Positions 37,485 through 49,074 of a stretch of 64,000 nt of DNA are shown here, piece after piece (position 1 is the stretch's first letter; every line of letters begins with the position of its first letter). Under the pieces are notes generated by a model. It had not been told where the DNA came from and ran no database searches. It was given only the letters and a program-made list of their open reading frames with translations. Location: the NCBI GenBank assembly GCA_963678705.1, contig OY783205.1:27457034-27521033 (forward strand), given 5' to 3'. The position numbers and the translations under genes were made by a program. This DNA comes from Panorpa germanica. Taxonomy: Eukaryota > Arthropoda > Insecta > Mecoptera > Panorpidae.

Positions 37485-38348
37485 ATGTTCACAAAAATAG
37501 GACTTTTTACTAAAAATTTACGAACGATTTCATCGATTGGTCCACGTGTGGTTCCACCAGGTCCAAGTCACATATGTTATCCAATTCCAAAAGGAGGAAC
37601 CAAAGAAATTCCTGAAGATTGTCCTCAGCTGATAATTGGTAAACGCGATTTAATAAATTTCCCAAATCCAGTTAGACCAGTATATCCTGGTCGTGTACGT
37701 TTTGGATTTATTCCAGAAGAGTGGTTCCAATTCTTTTATGAAAAGACAGGCGCAACTGGTCCTTATGCTTTTTTGATTGGTGTTGTCATCACTTTATGCA
37801 GTAAAGAAATTTATGTAATGGAACATGAATTTTATGCCGGAGTATCTTTAAGTATATTAGGTTACATGGCTATAACAAAAGTAGGGCCACTCATTGCAAA
37901 ATACCTAGACAACGAAATTGACAAATATGAAAATGCTTATAAAGACACTAGAGAACACAAAATCAACATATATACTCAAGCAATGGAAGATGAAAAGAAG
38001 CAACAATATTATGCTCTAGGACAAGTATTTATGATGCATGCGAAATTAGAAAATATACAGCTACAGTTAGAATCTATATATCGTGAGCGTCTGATGTATG
38101 CTTATAAAGAAGTCAAAAGTCGTTTAGATTTCCAAATAGAAAAACGAGATGTTGATAGACGTATTAATCAGAAGCATATGGTCCAATGGGTATTGGAGCA
38201 TGTACACGTTGGAATTACTCCTGAAGAAGAGAGTAAAAATATAGACAAATGTTTACATGATTTGTCTTTATTAGCAGCAGTATATCATGCTGTACCAGAA
38301 GCAGAAAAACCTGCAGAAGAAGCTGTTGCTGAAGCCCAACACGCATAA
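37485..38348 (+). CDS. ATPsynB: Mitochondrial ATP synthase subunit b (F0 peripheral stalk)
   Basis: 287 aa in one coding exon. It encodes the b subunit of mitochondrial F1F0 ATP synthase, which anchors the peripheral stalk in the inner membrane and holds the F1 catalytic head static. The N-terminus is basic and serine-containing, as expected for a mitochondrial presequence. Residues ~65-85 hold the conserved PGRVRFGFIPEEWFQFFYEK block. Two hydrophobic segments follow (~92-110 and ~115-135), then a long charged helix (~140-245) that forms the stalk. Length fits the family (250-290). A pyrimidine tract ending in AG lies 13 bases upstream of the ATG (TTTTTTTCCTTTTATAAG), suggesting a 5' UTR intron. 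AATAAA lies at 38383-38388. It is convergent with mRpL54, with only 110 bp between stop codons. Confidence 0.96.
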   Translation: MFTKIGLFTKNLRTISSIGPRVVPPGPSHICYPIPKGGTKEIPEDCPQLIIGKRDLINFPNPVRPVYPGRVRFGFIPEEWFQFFYEKTGATGPYAFLIGVVITLCSKEIYVMEHEFYAGVSLSILGYMAITKVGPLIAKYLDNEIDKYENAYKDTREHKINIYTQAMEDEKKQQYYALGQVFMMHAKLENIQLQLESIYRERLMYAYKEVKSRLDFQIEKRDVDRRINQKHMVQWVLEHVHVGITPEEESKNIDKCLHDLSLLAAVYHAVPEAEKPAEEAVAEAQHA

Positions 38349-38458
38349 ACGATGTATTGTTAATTGTTTCTATATGTTGACGAATAAATAACATGTCATA
38401 CTACTATTTCAATTTATTACGAACGATGAAGAATTAATATACAATGCAAATCATGTGT

Positions 38459-39026
38459 TCAAAATTTTTTCAGTTTGGCTAATTGATTATTTCTTCGTAA
38501 ACCCATTGTCCTAATACGTGTCCAATATTCTTTTGTATCTGGATCGAGTTCACTAAGAGGTCGAGCTTTTCCAGTATATAATGTCCACAACCATTCTGGA
38601 TATTCTGAATCTGGCTTTAACTATCAAAGAAAATAATATGATAATGATATATTTATATAAACTATAATAACACGGATAATGTTATATCTACCTCTACATT
38701 TTGTCCTTCTTTCAATAAATTACTGCCACAAAGAAATTTTGTTAGTTTTTCAGGATCAGTTTCAACAGGTATTATTTTCTTTTCTACAACTGGTCCTAAT
38801 TTACCTAATTTCTTTTTACCCGCTTTTGGTGGAGCAGCTAAAAGAAATTTTTATTTAAAGAATAACTATTACATCTATAAAACACTGTTTTATGTTCTAC
38901 TGATTTTTAGGTTATGTTTATTATTATACCTGCAGCTTTAGCATAATTTCTTCGTAACACATTATAAGATAAAACTGCAACACATCTTTGGTGCGTTAAT
39001 GATATTAGAAGGTTTGATATATTCAT
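38459..39026 (-). CDS. mRpL54: Mitochondrial ribosomal protein L54 (mL54)
   Basis: Three exons, complement of 38459-38620, 38692-38837 and 38930-39026. Introns of 71 and 92 bp have GT/AG ends and the product is 134 aa. It is a component of the mitoribosome large subunit. The first exon encodes a basic targeting sequence (ending RRNYAKAA). The middle carries a Lys-rich linker (APPKAGKKKLGKLG). The last exon holds the diagnostic C-terminus SEYPEWLWTLYTGKA ... LDPDTKEYW ... LRRNNQLAKLKKF. Phases join cleanly and the length matches the family (~130-140). A reverse AATAAA lies at 38413-38418, so its 3' UTR may overlap or abut that of ATPsynB. It is divergent from COA1. Confidence 0.95.
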
Positions 39027-39208
39027 TTCAATTATTTATTTAAATAATTATTTGAAAACAACAGAGCACTATTATCTCTGCAGAGCACATGAAAGGTATG
39101 TGAAATTATGAACTGTCAAATTAGAAAATAATATAACCTCACATTACTTGAAATTCTTAAGTAGTTTTTTATTTACTCTTATAACAGATTCCAATTGAGT
39201 TCCTAAAA
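39027..39208. promoter_or_regulatory. Shared divergent promoter region mRpL54 / COA1
   Basis: Only 182 bp separate the two ATG codons on opposite strands, so both promoters must lie here unless 5' UTR introns exist. A pyrimidine-rich ACTCTTATAACAG at 39175-39187 could be a 5' UTR acceptor for COA1. Pairing two mitochondrial genes on one bidirectional promoter would favour co-expression. Confidence 0.6.
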
Positions 39209-39604
39209 ATGGTTTCTAATAAAACATTAGCAAAAATAGCTGCATATGGAGGATTTATTGTAGCAAGTACAGGATTTTATTTACAAAGTAAAATCCAAGA
39301 CAGAGTAAAACGGAATGATTATTATAAACAAGCATTGAAAATACTTCGAGGACATCCTGGGGCTGTATCTTTACTTGGTGAACCTATCAAAGATGGAAAC
39401 TTCGACTTAGGTGATACAGAAAATAATTTCTGTGATGGACAAACTGCACGCTTTCAATTACCAGTTAAAGGTTCAAAAGAAAAAGGTGTCTTATACTTTT
39501 GGGCTGAGAGAATTCAAGAAGAATGGAAAGTGAATAAGTTGGAACTTGAATTAAAAAATGATCCAGATAGAAGACTATCAATTGTAAAAGACGAAACTAG
39601 ATAA
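39209..39604 (+). CDS. Coa1: Cytochrome c oxidase assembly factor COA1 homolog
   Basis: 131 aa in a single exon, of the Coa1/Tim21-like family. In yeast and human, COA1 is an inner-membrane protein that acts early in complex IV assembly around newly made COX1, and it is also linked to complex I assembly. Residues 1-8 are polar. A single membrane span covers ~9-26 (IAAYGGFIVASTGFYL) and the soluble domain faces the intermembrane space. Family features are the YYKQALKILRGHPGAVSLLG block (~38-57), the ARFQLPVKGSKEKGVLYFWA strand pair, and EEWKVNKLELEL. Length matches the family. Presequence and membrane anchor appear to be combined, as in other members. Confidence 0.88.
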   Translation: MVSNKTLAKIAAYGGFIVASTGFYLQSKIQDRVKRNDYYKQALKILRGHPGAVSLLGEPIKDGNFDLGDTENNFCDGQTARFQLPVKGSKEKGVLYFWAERIQEEWKVNKLELELKNDPDRRLSIVKDETR

Positions 39605-41743
39605 TATTTGCATTTTATTTGTCTGTAAATAGTATTGAAAATAGAAATTATGAAAAAAATATTTTTTGTTAATGTTTTTACTTCTTTAGACTAAAGAAAT
39701 TTATGTTTAACTTTATATTTGATATATACAGACTCAAATGTAGTGTCAACACTCACAGAATATAATAAATACACAAAATAATAACGGTATCAAAACATCG
39801 TGAACTTTAATTAACATGGACCGGTAAAACACAATTTCAATTACGTATATTTAAATGGTAAATAATTGAATGCAAAGGTACTCAGGTGTTAATCTAAATT
39901 TTCAGCTGAGAACTTAACTTAAATAACAGCATATCTATCGTTTTAAAATGGTTAATGTCGCATAAATTGTAATAGATATTTGTTATTGTAATTATTGCGA
40001 TTATTGTTGAATGCAATCACTACAAACAATATTGTTTAATGCATATATTTCAGGCGTTAATTATTACAATTAAATAAATAATAAAATACACAGCTGCCTA
40101 AGAAATGTATGATTATATTTATATATAATCATTTATACAAACCCTAAACCATATACCTAGTAAACAACATTTTTAATTGCCAATTTCTTCTAAAAGATTA
40201 TGTATAATTTCAAAATAACTACATCTCTGCAGTTTTATAGAGTCTTAAATTTAGTAACCGCTTGGAATTTTTTTATAGATTTACCGTAGCCTTATTTGCA
40301 TTAAAAAAAACACACATTGAAGCCCAATAAGGTAATAACAAATCATCAATGACTTATGATGCTATCTAGGTAATTTTGCATTCTTCTAAACCTCAAAAAC
40401 TTCCTTCTGACTATAAATGACATCAGTAAATATTAATAGTTCGTATCAACGCATATGTACTTGGTATAATAGTACATGTGTGTGAGTAGCCTAGAGGCTT
40501 CTTTGTTGTCATACTATACTAATTAATGAAATAACTATTAACCGGTGTCGCCCGTGTTATTTGGATATATATTTCTTGGAAGCCTATATAAGAAAACGCT
40601 ATATAAACAGAAAGTCATTAATGGTTAACCAGTTCTTACTTTGAATAAATAAATAATTAAATTGCACTGTAATATGATCTAAACCTGATGGTGGCACATT
40701 AATGGGAATTCCCTCAACCGAACCTGCGTAAATGGAAATTATGAATCGTATATAGTTCTTGATATAACAATATCATTAATACAATATTTTTTACTTTGAA
40801 ACTAGAATAAAATTTAAGATGTAGCAAGTATAGTCACCTATCAAATTTTGTTAAAAGTTTTGTTTATTAGTTGAAATTGATAATGCAGCGTCAAATACAC
40901 GCATAATGTAATATATAAAAGAAACCCCCCATTTCAGGGCTGAATGATTTGAATAATTTAGTTATGTAATAGATTTACGCGACAGGTGATATCATCTACA
41001 CATTTGATGTGATGAAAGTACATTAAAGTCTTCATATTCGCGACGAACACTATTACTAATTAAATTAATAGACTTTAACTTAAAAACTTCAAGAATATGG
41101 GGAGATTACTGTAATTTCAATGCTACAACCAATGCAAATAACACAATGTTGATACTTCCTTTCTATAATTAACAACTTTTATACGTTTGGTATTCGAAAT
41201 TAATAACAAAAATATCTATTAATTTATTAATTTTACAGATAGTTTAAAATGTAAATTTCATATCAATTTTTATATATAAACTCTAGTGACAAATATGTTG
41301 TGAATTTATCTTTATTAAGGACCGAATTTAAAGAACCTTTAAAGGCAGTAATAAAGAGCGATCGCCCATTTAAATCGCATTAAAATAATGGTTATTTAAG
41401 TATTTATTTATTTTATTTACTACAATATAGCCTATGGAGTATTTGAATTGGGTTTTGCCCAATACATTTTCAAGATAATTTTATCTAGAACTGGTTTCTG
41501 AACGACGACACTAATGTCCAGTAAATACTGAAAGTGGTAGGTCTGTTGTACCAGCCTATAATGTATACTGTATAACATACTGCCTCCTCTCCATTTGATG
41601 TTCGTATAAAAATAAAATAAGCGAATTCAATAGCTGACATTGGTACATCAACGCTCAAACCTGAAACAAATACCCAAGGCTCATCATTCTATCTCAAACC
41701 TTCGTTAAACAACAGTGGTTTAAATAACAATAATATTTTAAAA
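39605..41743. other. Intergenic, no gene seen
   Basis: AT-rich with an AATAAA at ~39764 that probably serves COA1. No ORF or repeat of note. 41560-41740 is the likely promoter of the next gene, with no clear TATA box placed. Confidence 0.55.
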
Positions 41744-42888
41744 ATGTTTAAAACAATATTATTTATATTATTTGTTAGTTTTGTGTGTGTCAATTTACAA
41801 GATATTGGATTCCCAGAGAATGTGGAAGATAGCAAAAATGCGAATGTAAGAATATCGATATTTAATATATATTAATTTATGTTATAATATTGCTGTGTAT
41901 ATCATTATCAGTTTATGATGAACTATGACCTTACCAAATTTAAATATAGAAGTATAGAAAATATTTTCAAACAACTTATTTCAAATATTTATACAGGATA
42001 TGATTGAATAATAATAGAACTATGATGTATCACAAATGTAATATTTATATCCAAAACAGACGGCAAAGAAAATTTAATTAAAATTTTTGAAAAGTAACAT
42101 TGTATATGTATATGTTTTTTTAAATAGCGATGTGTGAGAAACGTTAAAATAAAACAGAATGGTAATTAAACATTGTGAACGTAAAAATATGTCTTAATTG
42201 TATTATTAATGAAGACATAATATCACTATTTCTTGCCTTCTCTGAAGACATAGTTTTATTGAACTTAAAACGCCTAAATGATATGTTACCAGCAATGGCT
42301 GCTGCTTTGGTTGCATTTTAATATGTTTTAATATATAAGTTATGCCTTTTGTTTTCAGAATCGAACACCCTTATTAATTCCTGCAAAATGTCAAGAAAAT
42401 GAACTTCTTTATCCAGGGGATCAAAAAGACGACTGGATTTGTGATTGTGGACCGGGTAAATATTTATTTATGCGCTTATTTTACTGCCAAGCTTTTCTAA
42501 ATAATACAGTTTGAAATTTTGTTAAATAATTTCAGCACAAATCTACTACCCAATGACTGACCGCTGTTACTCAATCTATCGCCAGGGTCCTTGCGCTGAG
42601 GGTGACTATTTAGTACTAAAAGCAGGAAATGCTATTCCCGAGTGCATCAAAAACCCCTGCAAAGAAAATGAACTGCAATATAACAACCGTTGCTATCCTT
42701 GGGAAGATCGTACTCCTTGTCCTCTCAAAGCACTAGGAAGCACCCTTAGTGTAAACGCAACTACTCTTAGTATTCAATGTTTAAATCCTTCAATAGTTAA
42801 TAGATTTAGCGAAGTAGATCAAGAAGAACCTGTTCTTGGAATTTGTGAAGGCTCCAGAAGAGCTTTTCAAGGAAAATGTCCATCATAA
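41744..42888 (+). CDS. Secreted cysteine-rich protein, DUF4789-type
   Basis: Three exons (41744-41845, 42359-42455, 42536-42888) with clean GT/AG introns of 513 and 80 bp; product 183 aa. Residues 1-17 form a signal peptide (MFKTILFILFVSFVCVN). The mature part has regularly spaced cysteines: PAKCQENELLYPGD, WICDCGPG, RCYSIYRQGPCAEGDYLV, KNPCKENELQYNNRCY, then CPLKALG and a C-terminal ICEGSRRAFQGKCPS. This repeated C-x-GxC and NPCxxxE pattern is that of arthropod DUF4789 proteins, secreted and of unknown function. AATAAA lies at 42925-42930. It is the only non-mitochondrial protein gene in the island. Assignment to the domain family is good; no function is inferred. Confidence 0.88.
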
Positions 42889-43800
42889 TGACCCAGTGTT
42901 ATAATATTATAAAAACTTTTGTCAAATAAAAAATTTCGACTGATTTTTTAACAAATTTGGAAAAATCTGGTGATGTTAAATTCAGAATTTTCGGCAAGTG
43001 GATTCTTTAAATCCCTTAAATACTCGTACATGTCTTTTATATCTAATAAATATTTGTCTTATTAAAATTGAAATATGTTTATGATTTATTTTATATGTGA
43101 TCAAAATTTTTTTGTTATTTTGCTAGATTTTCAGTATCAGTTTTCAATGAGTTCAGAGTTTTTAATTATGAATGTTGAATACATCGTAATAAGGAATATC
43201 TTTTATAACAAAATTGAAATTAGTATATACAAATTTTACCTTATTATTGTCAGAGTTGCGTGGTCACATCTCATCTGAAAAGAGAAATAAAAGATAAAAT
43301 TAATATTTTTGCTAGTTATATTTATTGCAATAATAAAGAAATATTCATACATATTTATTAAAATAAACATAAAACATAATTCTTTATTGTATTTTATATT
43401 TTCAAGTTTTTCTTTAAAGATGTTTGTTGCTTTTTAAATAGTTACTTTTTACCGCGGCAGAGTGGCAACGTAATATGCAAAATTAAAGCAATCGCATATT
43501 TTATATTTATGGATATTATTATTAAATTAAAATAAAAATAATACTTCAATAATACACATCATAATGTATAAAACGTGTTTGAATAATAGCATTTCTGATT
43601 TATTTAAAATTATAACTTTTAAAATTTTATTTTAAGTTTACTGTCTCTGATTTACGATGGAAATGGCACAGTTCACTATGTTTTGAAAAATTACTTTCGC
43701 AGATTTAAGTATAACTCATTTTTAGGTTAACTTCTTCGTACACAACATTCTCCTGTAAAATATCTCGTTTTATTCAAAATAAATGCATTATTAAATAAAG
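42889..43800. other. Intergenic, HCCS upstream region
   Basis: AT-rich with no gene. The last part (to 43800) is the probable 5' UTR exon of HCCS because AAAG|GTACGT at 43800/43801 is a good donor paired with the acceptor before the HCCS start. Confidence 0.5.
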
Positions 43801-43928
43801 GTACGTTAATAATATTTATATTTATAATATCTTATTGCTTAATAGTACAGTATCGCTTAAATTGGTAAATTCAATATGTACTTTTCGAATATCGATTTTT
43901 ACCTATTATATAATGCTTTTATTTTCAG
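43801..43928 (+). other. Probable 5' UTR intron of HCCS
   Basis: 128 bp from GTACGT to CTTTTATTTTCAG, placing the splice junction 9 nt upstream of the HCCS ATG. Both sites fit consensus. Inferred from sequence alone. Confidence 0.55.
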
Positions 43929-43937
43929 ACTTCTAAA

Positions 43938-44717
43938 ATGGGTAATACTGTATCTGCAGCAGAGACTGCTGCCTCACAATTATTGAAACCAACAAGAGAC
44001 AATATTGTTCAAGTCCAAAACCATACAGATTATGACTTATCAAAAAGTCCACCTCCTGAATGTCCAATGCACAAACAACCTACTACAATTTCTGAATGCC
44101 CTGTGAAACATGATAAATCAGATATCAATCCCTTAAACATGATGCCTGCTGCTAATCAACAACCTTCTCCAGATCAACCATTTTCGTTACCTACAGATCG
44201 TCAAACAAGTACCATTCCTAAAGTAACACCGGATGGAACAGCACAATTCTGGCAGTACCCTAGTCAGCAAATGTTTTGGAATGCCATGTTGAGAAAAGGC
44301 TGGCGTTGGGAAAAGGAAGACATTAAACAGAAAGATATGGCTGACATTATTAAAATACATAATGCTAACAACGAACAAGCGTGGCAAGAGGTTCTCAAAT
44401 GGGAAGCACTACATGCTGGAGAATGTGGAAACCCCAGATTAAAAAGCTTTGGAGGTAAAGCCACAGATTTCAGTCCGAGAGCCCGTATTCGGTCTTGGAT
44501 GGGGTATGAACTACCATTCGATAGACACGATTGGATTGTTGATCGTTGTGGAAAAGAAGTTAGATATGTAATCGATTACTACGACGGAGGTGTTGTAGAT
44601 AATGATTATAAATTTGCCCTGTTGGATGTTAGACCTGCAATGGATTCTTTTGGAAATGTTTGGGACCGTATGAAGGTTGCATATTGGAGATGGATGTATG
44701 AAAAAGATGAAAAATAA
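43938..44717 (+). CDS. Hccs: Holocytochrome c-type synthase (cytochrome c heme lyase)
   Basis: 259 aa in one coding exon. It attaches heme covalently to the CXXCH motif of apocytochrome c (and c1) in the mitochondrial intermembrane space, where it sits on the inner membrane. Two heme-regulatory CP motifs are present (ECPMH at 41-45, ECPVK at 54-58). They are followed by [19 protein letters not shown] (64-82) and the catalytic region [19 protein letters not shown] (145-163). His159 there corresponds to the heme-ligating His154 of human HCCS. The C-terminal domain has [20 protein letters not shown] and the terminal [17 protein letters not shown]. Like the human protein it begins MG, compatible with N-myristoylation. 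AATAAA lies at 44853-44858. It is convergent with mtTFB2, 228 bp between stops. Confidence 0.97.
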   Translation: MGNTVSAAETAASQLLKPTRDNIVQVQNHTDYDLSKSPPPECPMHKQPTTISECPVKHDKSDINPLNMMPAANQQPSPDQPFSLPTDRQTSTIPKVTPDGTAQFWQYPSQQMFWNAMLRKGWRWEKEDIKQKDMADIIKIHNANNEQAWQEVLKWEALHAGECGNPRLKSFGGKATDFSPRARIRSWMGYELPFDRHDWIVDRCGKEVRYVIDYYDGGVVDNDYKFALLDVRPAMDSFGNVWDRMKVAYWRWMYEKDEK

Positions 44718-44945
44718 AAACAGCATCGTTCTTATTGACCTTTATAGTTTTTTTTAAATTCATTTTTGTCATATTATTAGTGAGTAATATATTTATTTAT
44801 AGACGTTGACACTATTACCACTTTTAACCATCGTACATATACATTATCTAAAAATAAACGATTAAAAATCATTGACTGCTTATTAATTATCTTGTTTTTT
44901 ATTCAACCAATTCAAAAATATTCCATCATATAAAGATTTGTACAA

Positions 44946-46745
44946 TTATGTATCTTTCTGTACTTCATCATGTGCCACTTCGTCCTCCGCTTCTTCAGCA
45001 GAAGTTTCCATTTTCATTAAACTACTTTCCATAGATTGTAAAAATGAACTTTCTCGATATTCTGGCCAGCTACTAAACTGACTAAATACAGTTACCAGCT
45101 GACCAGGGCTTAAATCACCAAATTCTGTAAAGATAGTCATATTACGATAAAAATCTTTGTCGCTAAGATCACTGCTACGATGAGAAAGACTTTTTTCAAT
45201 GGAGAATTCTGTTTCAAATAATTGGGATGGTTCAAATGTATTTTCCGGATTTCCAATCAAGCGAGCACCACAATTTGGAATCCAACGTCTAAAAACATTC
45301 TCATATATTAAAAGCAACAACAAAACATACATATTAGATACTTTTTATAACTCTGGACTTACTCTAAACATGGAATTATTCGGTTTTTTCTACTTAAACA
45401 ATGATGACGAATAAAATACCACAACTGCTGCAGATGCTCCTGAGAGTATAACTCATATAAATTTTTTCTTGGTACAATTCGCACTAGGTATATGTAATCC
45501 GAGTCAATATTCCGTATCTAAAATAATTTTATTACTCGTACGTTAGATTAAAGGAGGGGATTCTAATTTATTACCAGAAATGTTTATAATACCTTCGATG
45601 ACCTTTTACTGGAATACTCGTTGTCCCACGGAAGATAAGATTTTCTTGGCAGCCTTTTTAATATTTCATATTCAAATAAAATTTGAAACATAATAGTTGT
45701 AGCTCTATACGTTAAGTACCCAGCTTCTTTACCACAAGTGAGATGCTATTCAAATATAATTAATTAAGATTTTGTTTTGTAGTTTCTTATGTTTAAATTT
45801 TATTAATGATGACTTACTATATAAAGATAAGGCACCATTGTAAGGAATAATTCACATCGTCCATAAGAAAATAAACCTTGTTGGAGTATAACAGAATCAA
45901 TCATGTACCTTATTAAATCAACAGACGGCATGGCACCAATGATCCTCATACTAAACTCTACAAATATGTTAACATTTTAATATATATTTAACTTTAACAA
46001 TTATTATTGGATAATTACCATCTCCCCAAGGTACTGATTTGACTCCAGCGAACATATTTTTAATTCTATCTCCATTATCTTGTTTATCTTGGAAAGCTAA
46101 TTTACCTAGTGAGAAGAAATCAGTATAATTGATTTCTAATCTTTTGTAGTGATTTACAAATAATTCCTAAAAGATAAAAATTGTTTTAAAATTAAGAAAA
46201 AGTGGTATCAATACTGTATGATATAAAAAGTGTGTTATTACATTAAGACAATCTGTATAATATGTTGATCCTTCAAATACAGTTAAACTTTGATTGGCTT
46301 CTAAAAGATATTTTGTAAGTAGTCCAACTCCTGGATTAGCTTCAAACAATTTTACATTTTTGTCTTTATTTATATAGCGTAAAACTGTATCACCAATTTC
46401 TTTAGCAACATTTTTATCAACTAGATATAGACTTTCAAGTGATGAACGTTTACGTCTTAACAATTTGGGAGGCATAGGATGTGGTAGACTCTTCTTAGAT
46501 ATATATTCTACTATGTCTTTTGCAGGTAAAGTATTTCGTTTTCTTTTTACTGGTTTAACTTTTGTATTATCTGTATTTGTTTCTTTTGTTTCATCAGTAT
46601 TTGTAATTGTTTCTGTATTTACTACTGATGAAAAATTTAACCTTAATTGTTTACGTAAGTTTAAAGTTTTAGTATTATTAATAACCGTATCACATATTAA
46701 TTCACGTGTGTATTTTAAATTAGTTATTCTCTTAATTAATAACAT
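44946..46745 (-). CDS. mtTFB2: Mitochondrial transcription factor B2 (dimethyladenosine transferase 2)
   Basis: Six exons, complement of 44946-45288, 45363-45517, 45593-45745, 45818-45957, 46019-46166 and 46242-46745; product 480 aa. The five introns are 61-75 bp with GT/AG ends, and all phases join in frame. It is the TFB2M-type factor that, with POLRMT and TFAM, melts mtDNA promoters, and is derived from KsgA rRNA methyltransferases. A basic, Thr/Lys-rich presequence (~1-75) precedes the Rossmann fold, with the SAM-motif I remnant LFEANPGVGLLTKYLLE (133-149) and VFEGS (156-160). Later landmarks are SVPWGD, PYLYIHLTCGK and IYLVRIVPRKNLY. The C-terminus is acidic (SAEEAEDEVAHDEV), an insect-like extension. 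A reverse AATAAA lies at 44898-44903. Confidence 0.93.
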
Positions 46746-48286
46746 CTTGATCTAATATTATTGCAATACTTTGAATTGTTTTTCATTTGACAGTATATGC
46801 CAAACACGATACGCACATGTTATTTGACATTACATTATAATAGGCGGACTTCTAAACGTACAAGTGCCGACATCTACCAGGATAAATAGAAACACAAATT
46901 GGTGGATAATTTAAATACATTTCTATTTTAAATTATTTAATTTTTCTTTATTAATTATTAATTTGTAACTATAAAACTTTATTATAAATTCTATTAAGTC
47001 TTACGTTAATGTTTGTGTAAATTAGTTAAGGTTCTGTATTTAGACAAATAAGCAAATAATAAAGAATAAGGAAAATTAATAAATTAATATTATTTTAAAA
47101 TAAATCTTTAATTAGTAAATGTAGAATAAATGTATTAGTTGCATTTATTAATTAGTAATGAGAATTAAAACGCGATATTAATGTACATACGACATTTAAT
47201 AACCGAGGTTCTGATAAGATGTAATCAGCTCATAAGAAGCAGTTATCAGTTACTGATTTTCTGTAGCTGAATAATACGGGTCACACAAAAGCGTTACTTG
47301 CGGCAAAATGTTAATTAAAATTTAAAAGTTTATAACTTTAATACATATCAACTGCTTTAAATGTTTATAAATTAAAATATACATATGATAATATAACTGT
47401 TATTCTTTTATTTATTGTAATTGTTAATTTAAAAGTAACAATTATAAATATTTAATTGGAATAAATTGATTTTATTACGTAATAAACTGTTAAAATGCAA
47501 CTTCTAATATTACTTATTATTATGTATTTAGTAAAGATAACAAGTAAATATATTTGCATACGTTTCAGGCGTAAAATAAATTTATTTCATTATTTCGAAG
47601 TAATTTAAGTTAATTTGACTTAATCTATTAAATTTTATTTATACAATATTTTTTGCGGTATTTTTGAAATATTTCTTTTAGCTCAACATTTAAAAGAACT
47701 TTATATTCTTTACGGAAAAAGTAACTGTAGCTCTAATTATTTTTTGACTTACTAAATAATCTTTAAAAATACCTCACGTAATTATTTTTGTAAAAACCAC
47801 TAAAAATGAGACTGTCCCGTTTAAAACGGGACGTTTTTCGCAATATACTAAATATCAAGTATATATTTAAGTGGTATTCCAGGCGTTTAATGTGGTTCAA
47901 ATCTTTACTATCTATACGTTTAATGCAAAATACAAGAGATGACACTAGAGTATTCAAATTTAATTTAACTAACGATTCAAAATGTTCACATTCTTTAAAT
48001 TTAACTATTAGTGGAAGAATAAAGTTATTAATAATAGTCCTAATTATTAAATGAATTATAAAATTCAAGAATAATAAAAAGAAGTATTTGTCTCAAGATA
48101 AATTTGAGTTCATCCATAATACTTTTACTAGCTAGAAACAAGCTACTTCTTTGATGATTCGACGGTCTCAGAGGCGATATTATAGCTTTTCTGTTCGTAT
48201 TTTGATTATAACAGGAAAATTTGTTCGACCTAGCCTTCCATAATACTGCTGACGCTACTCGACAAACAGTTTAAGAAAGCAAGGGA
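46746..48286. other. Intergenic, mtTFB2 upstream region; no gene supported
   Basis: AT-rich. 46746-46860 is the likely mtTFB2 promoter. 47763-48068 is open on both strands (82 and 101 codons). The peptides are I/L/K/N-dominated and mirror images of AT-rich DNA, so I do not call them genes. Confidence 0.5.
47814..47832. repeat. 19-nt perfect palindrome
   Basis: GTCCCGTTT-A-AAACGGGAC has 9-bp arms around a single base, conspicuous in this AT-rich region. Function unknown. Confidence 0.7.
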
Positions 48287-48318
48287 CACTCTAGCGCAAT
48301 TGGGAGCGCACTTAGATA
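48287..48318 (+). pseudogene. tRNA D-arm / A-box stub
   Basis: CTCTAGCGCAATTGGGAGCGC reproduces a tRNA D-arm with a good pol III A box (TAGCGCAATTGGGAG), preceded by a possible acceptor 5' strand. Anticodon and T-arm are absent; what follows is AT-rich. It is a truncated tRNA gene or the head of a tRNA-derived SINE. Confidence 0.4.
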
Positions 48319-48414
48319 TTAAATTCTATACAATTCTACTTTATATTATTAATAATTTAAGGTATATTACTTTTTTCACAGAACTGCTATTAGTTTTTAA
48401 TTGATCACAGAATT

Positions 48415-48919
48415 AAACCTCATTCCCACTCACTATTTTGATATTAAATTTACTGTTTTTATTTAATATTTTAATGCAGATTTCAGGTTTTCAGAATAGG
48501 CATTCCTAGTCACATTCGTGTTTTAATTTGAGTTTAGTTAATTTAGTAATATAATTTTTGACAGTTCGACAGTTGGACAAAATTGAATGTGGAATAATAA
48601 AAATTGCGGTTTTTGATAACAATTAGAAATAGAAATTGTTTTAATTTTTTAATTTTTGACAAACTGACATTAAACTTCTTTTAAATATAAATTCTACCCG
48701 CATTTTGACAGCCTGTCACATTTTCGAGGTTATAATATAATATAGTTTAATATTTTTCATTTAAAACATTGGACCTTGTAAGGTTCTAAAAAACTAAGAA
48801 ATAAATAAATTAAATTAAAAATGGTAGTGTGAATGACAAAACGTATTGCCATATGCTAAACAATTTAAATTAAATACAAAATACAAAATTAAATTAAAGC
48901 AGTGAGTGGGTATGATACT
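48415..48919 (+). mobile_element. MITE family D, copy 1
   Basis: About 505 bp, bounded by CTCATTCCCACTCACT on the left and its inverse GCAGTGAGTGGGTATGATAC on the right. Non-coding, AT-rich interior. Matches 51.33-51.86 kb in opposite orientation. Confidence 0.85.
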
Positions 48920-49074
48920 TAATATAAAATGTTACTTGAAATGGTATTTAGCTATCTGTAATAAGAATATGTAATAAGAACAGTTTAAATGCAGACTCAA
49001 TATATAAACTTCTCTCTTGCTAGATCGTATTAAGTGAGTTTTATACTATGAGTATTTTATGGTGTTGGATCCGT

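Noticed and set aside
44187-44726. Minus-strand ORFs inside HCCS
   Set aside because: Antisense shadows of the HCCS coding sequence.
47763-48068. Overlapping ORFs on both strands (82 and 101 codons)
   Set aside because: Mirror readings of AT-rich DNA, dominated by I/L/K/N, no motif, no transcript context.
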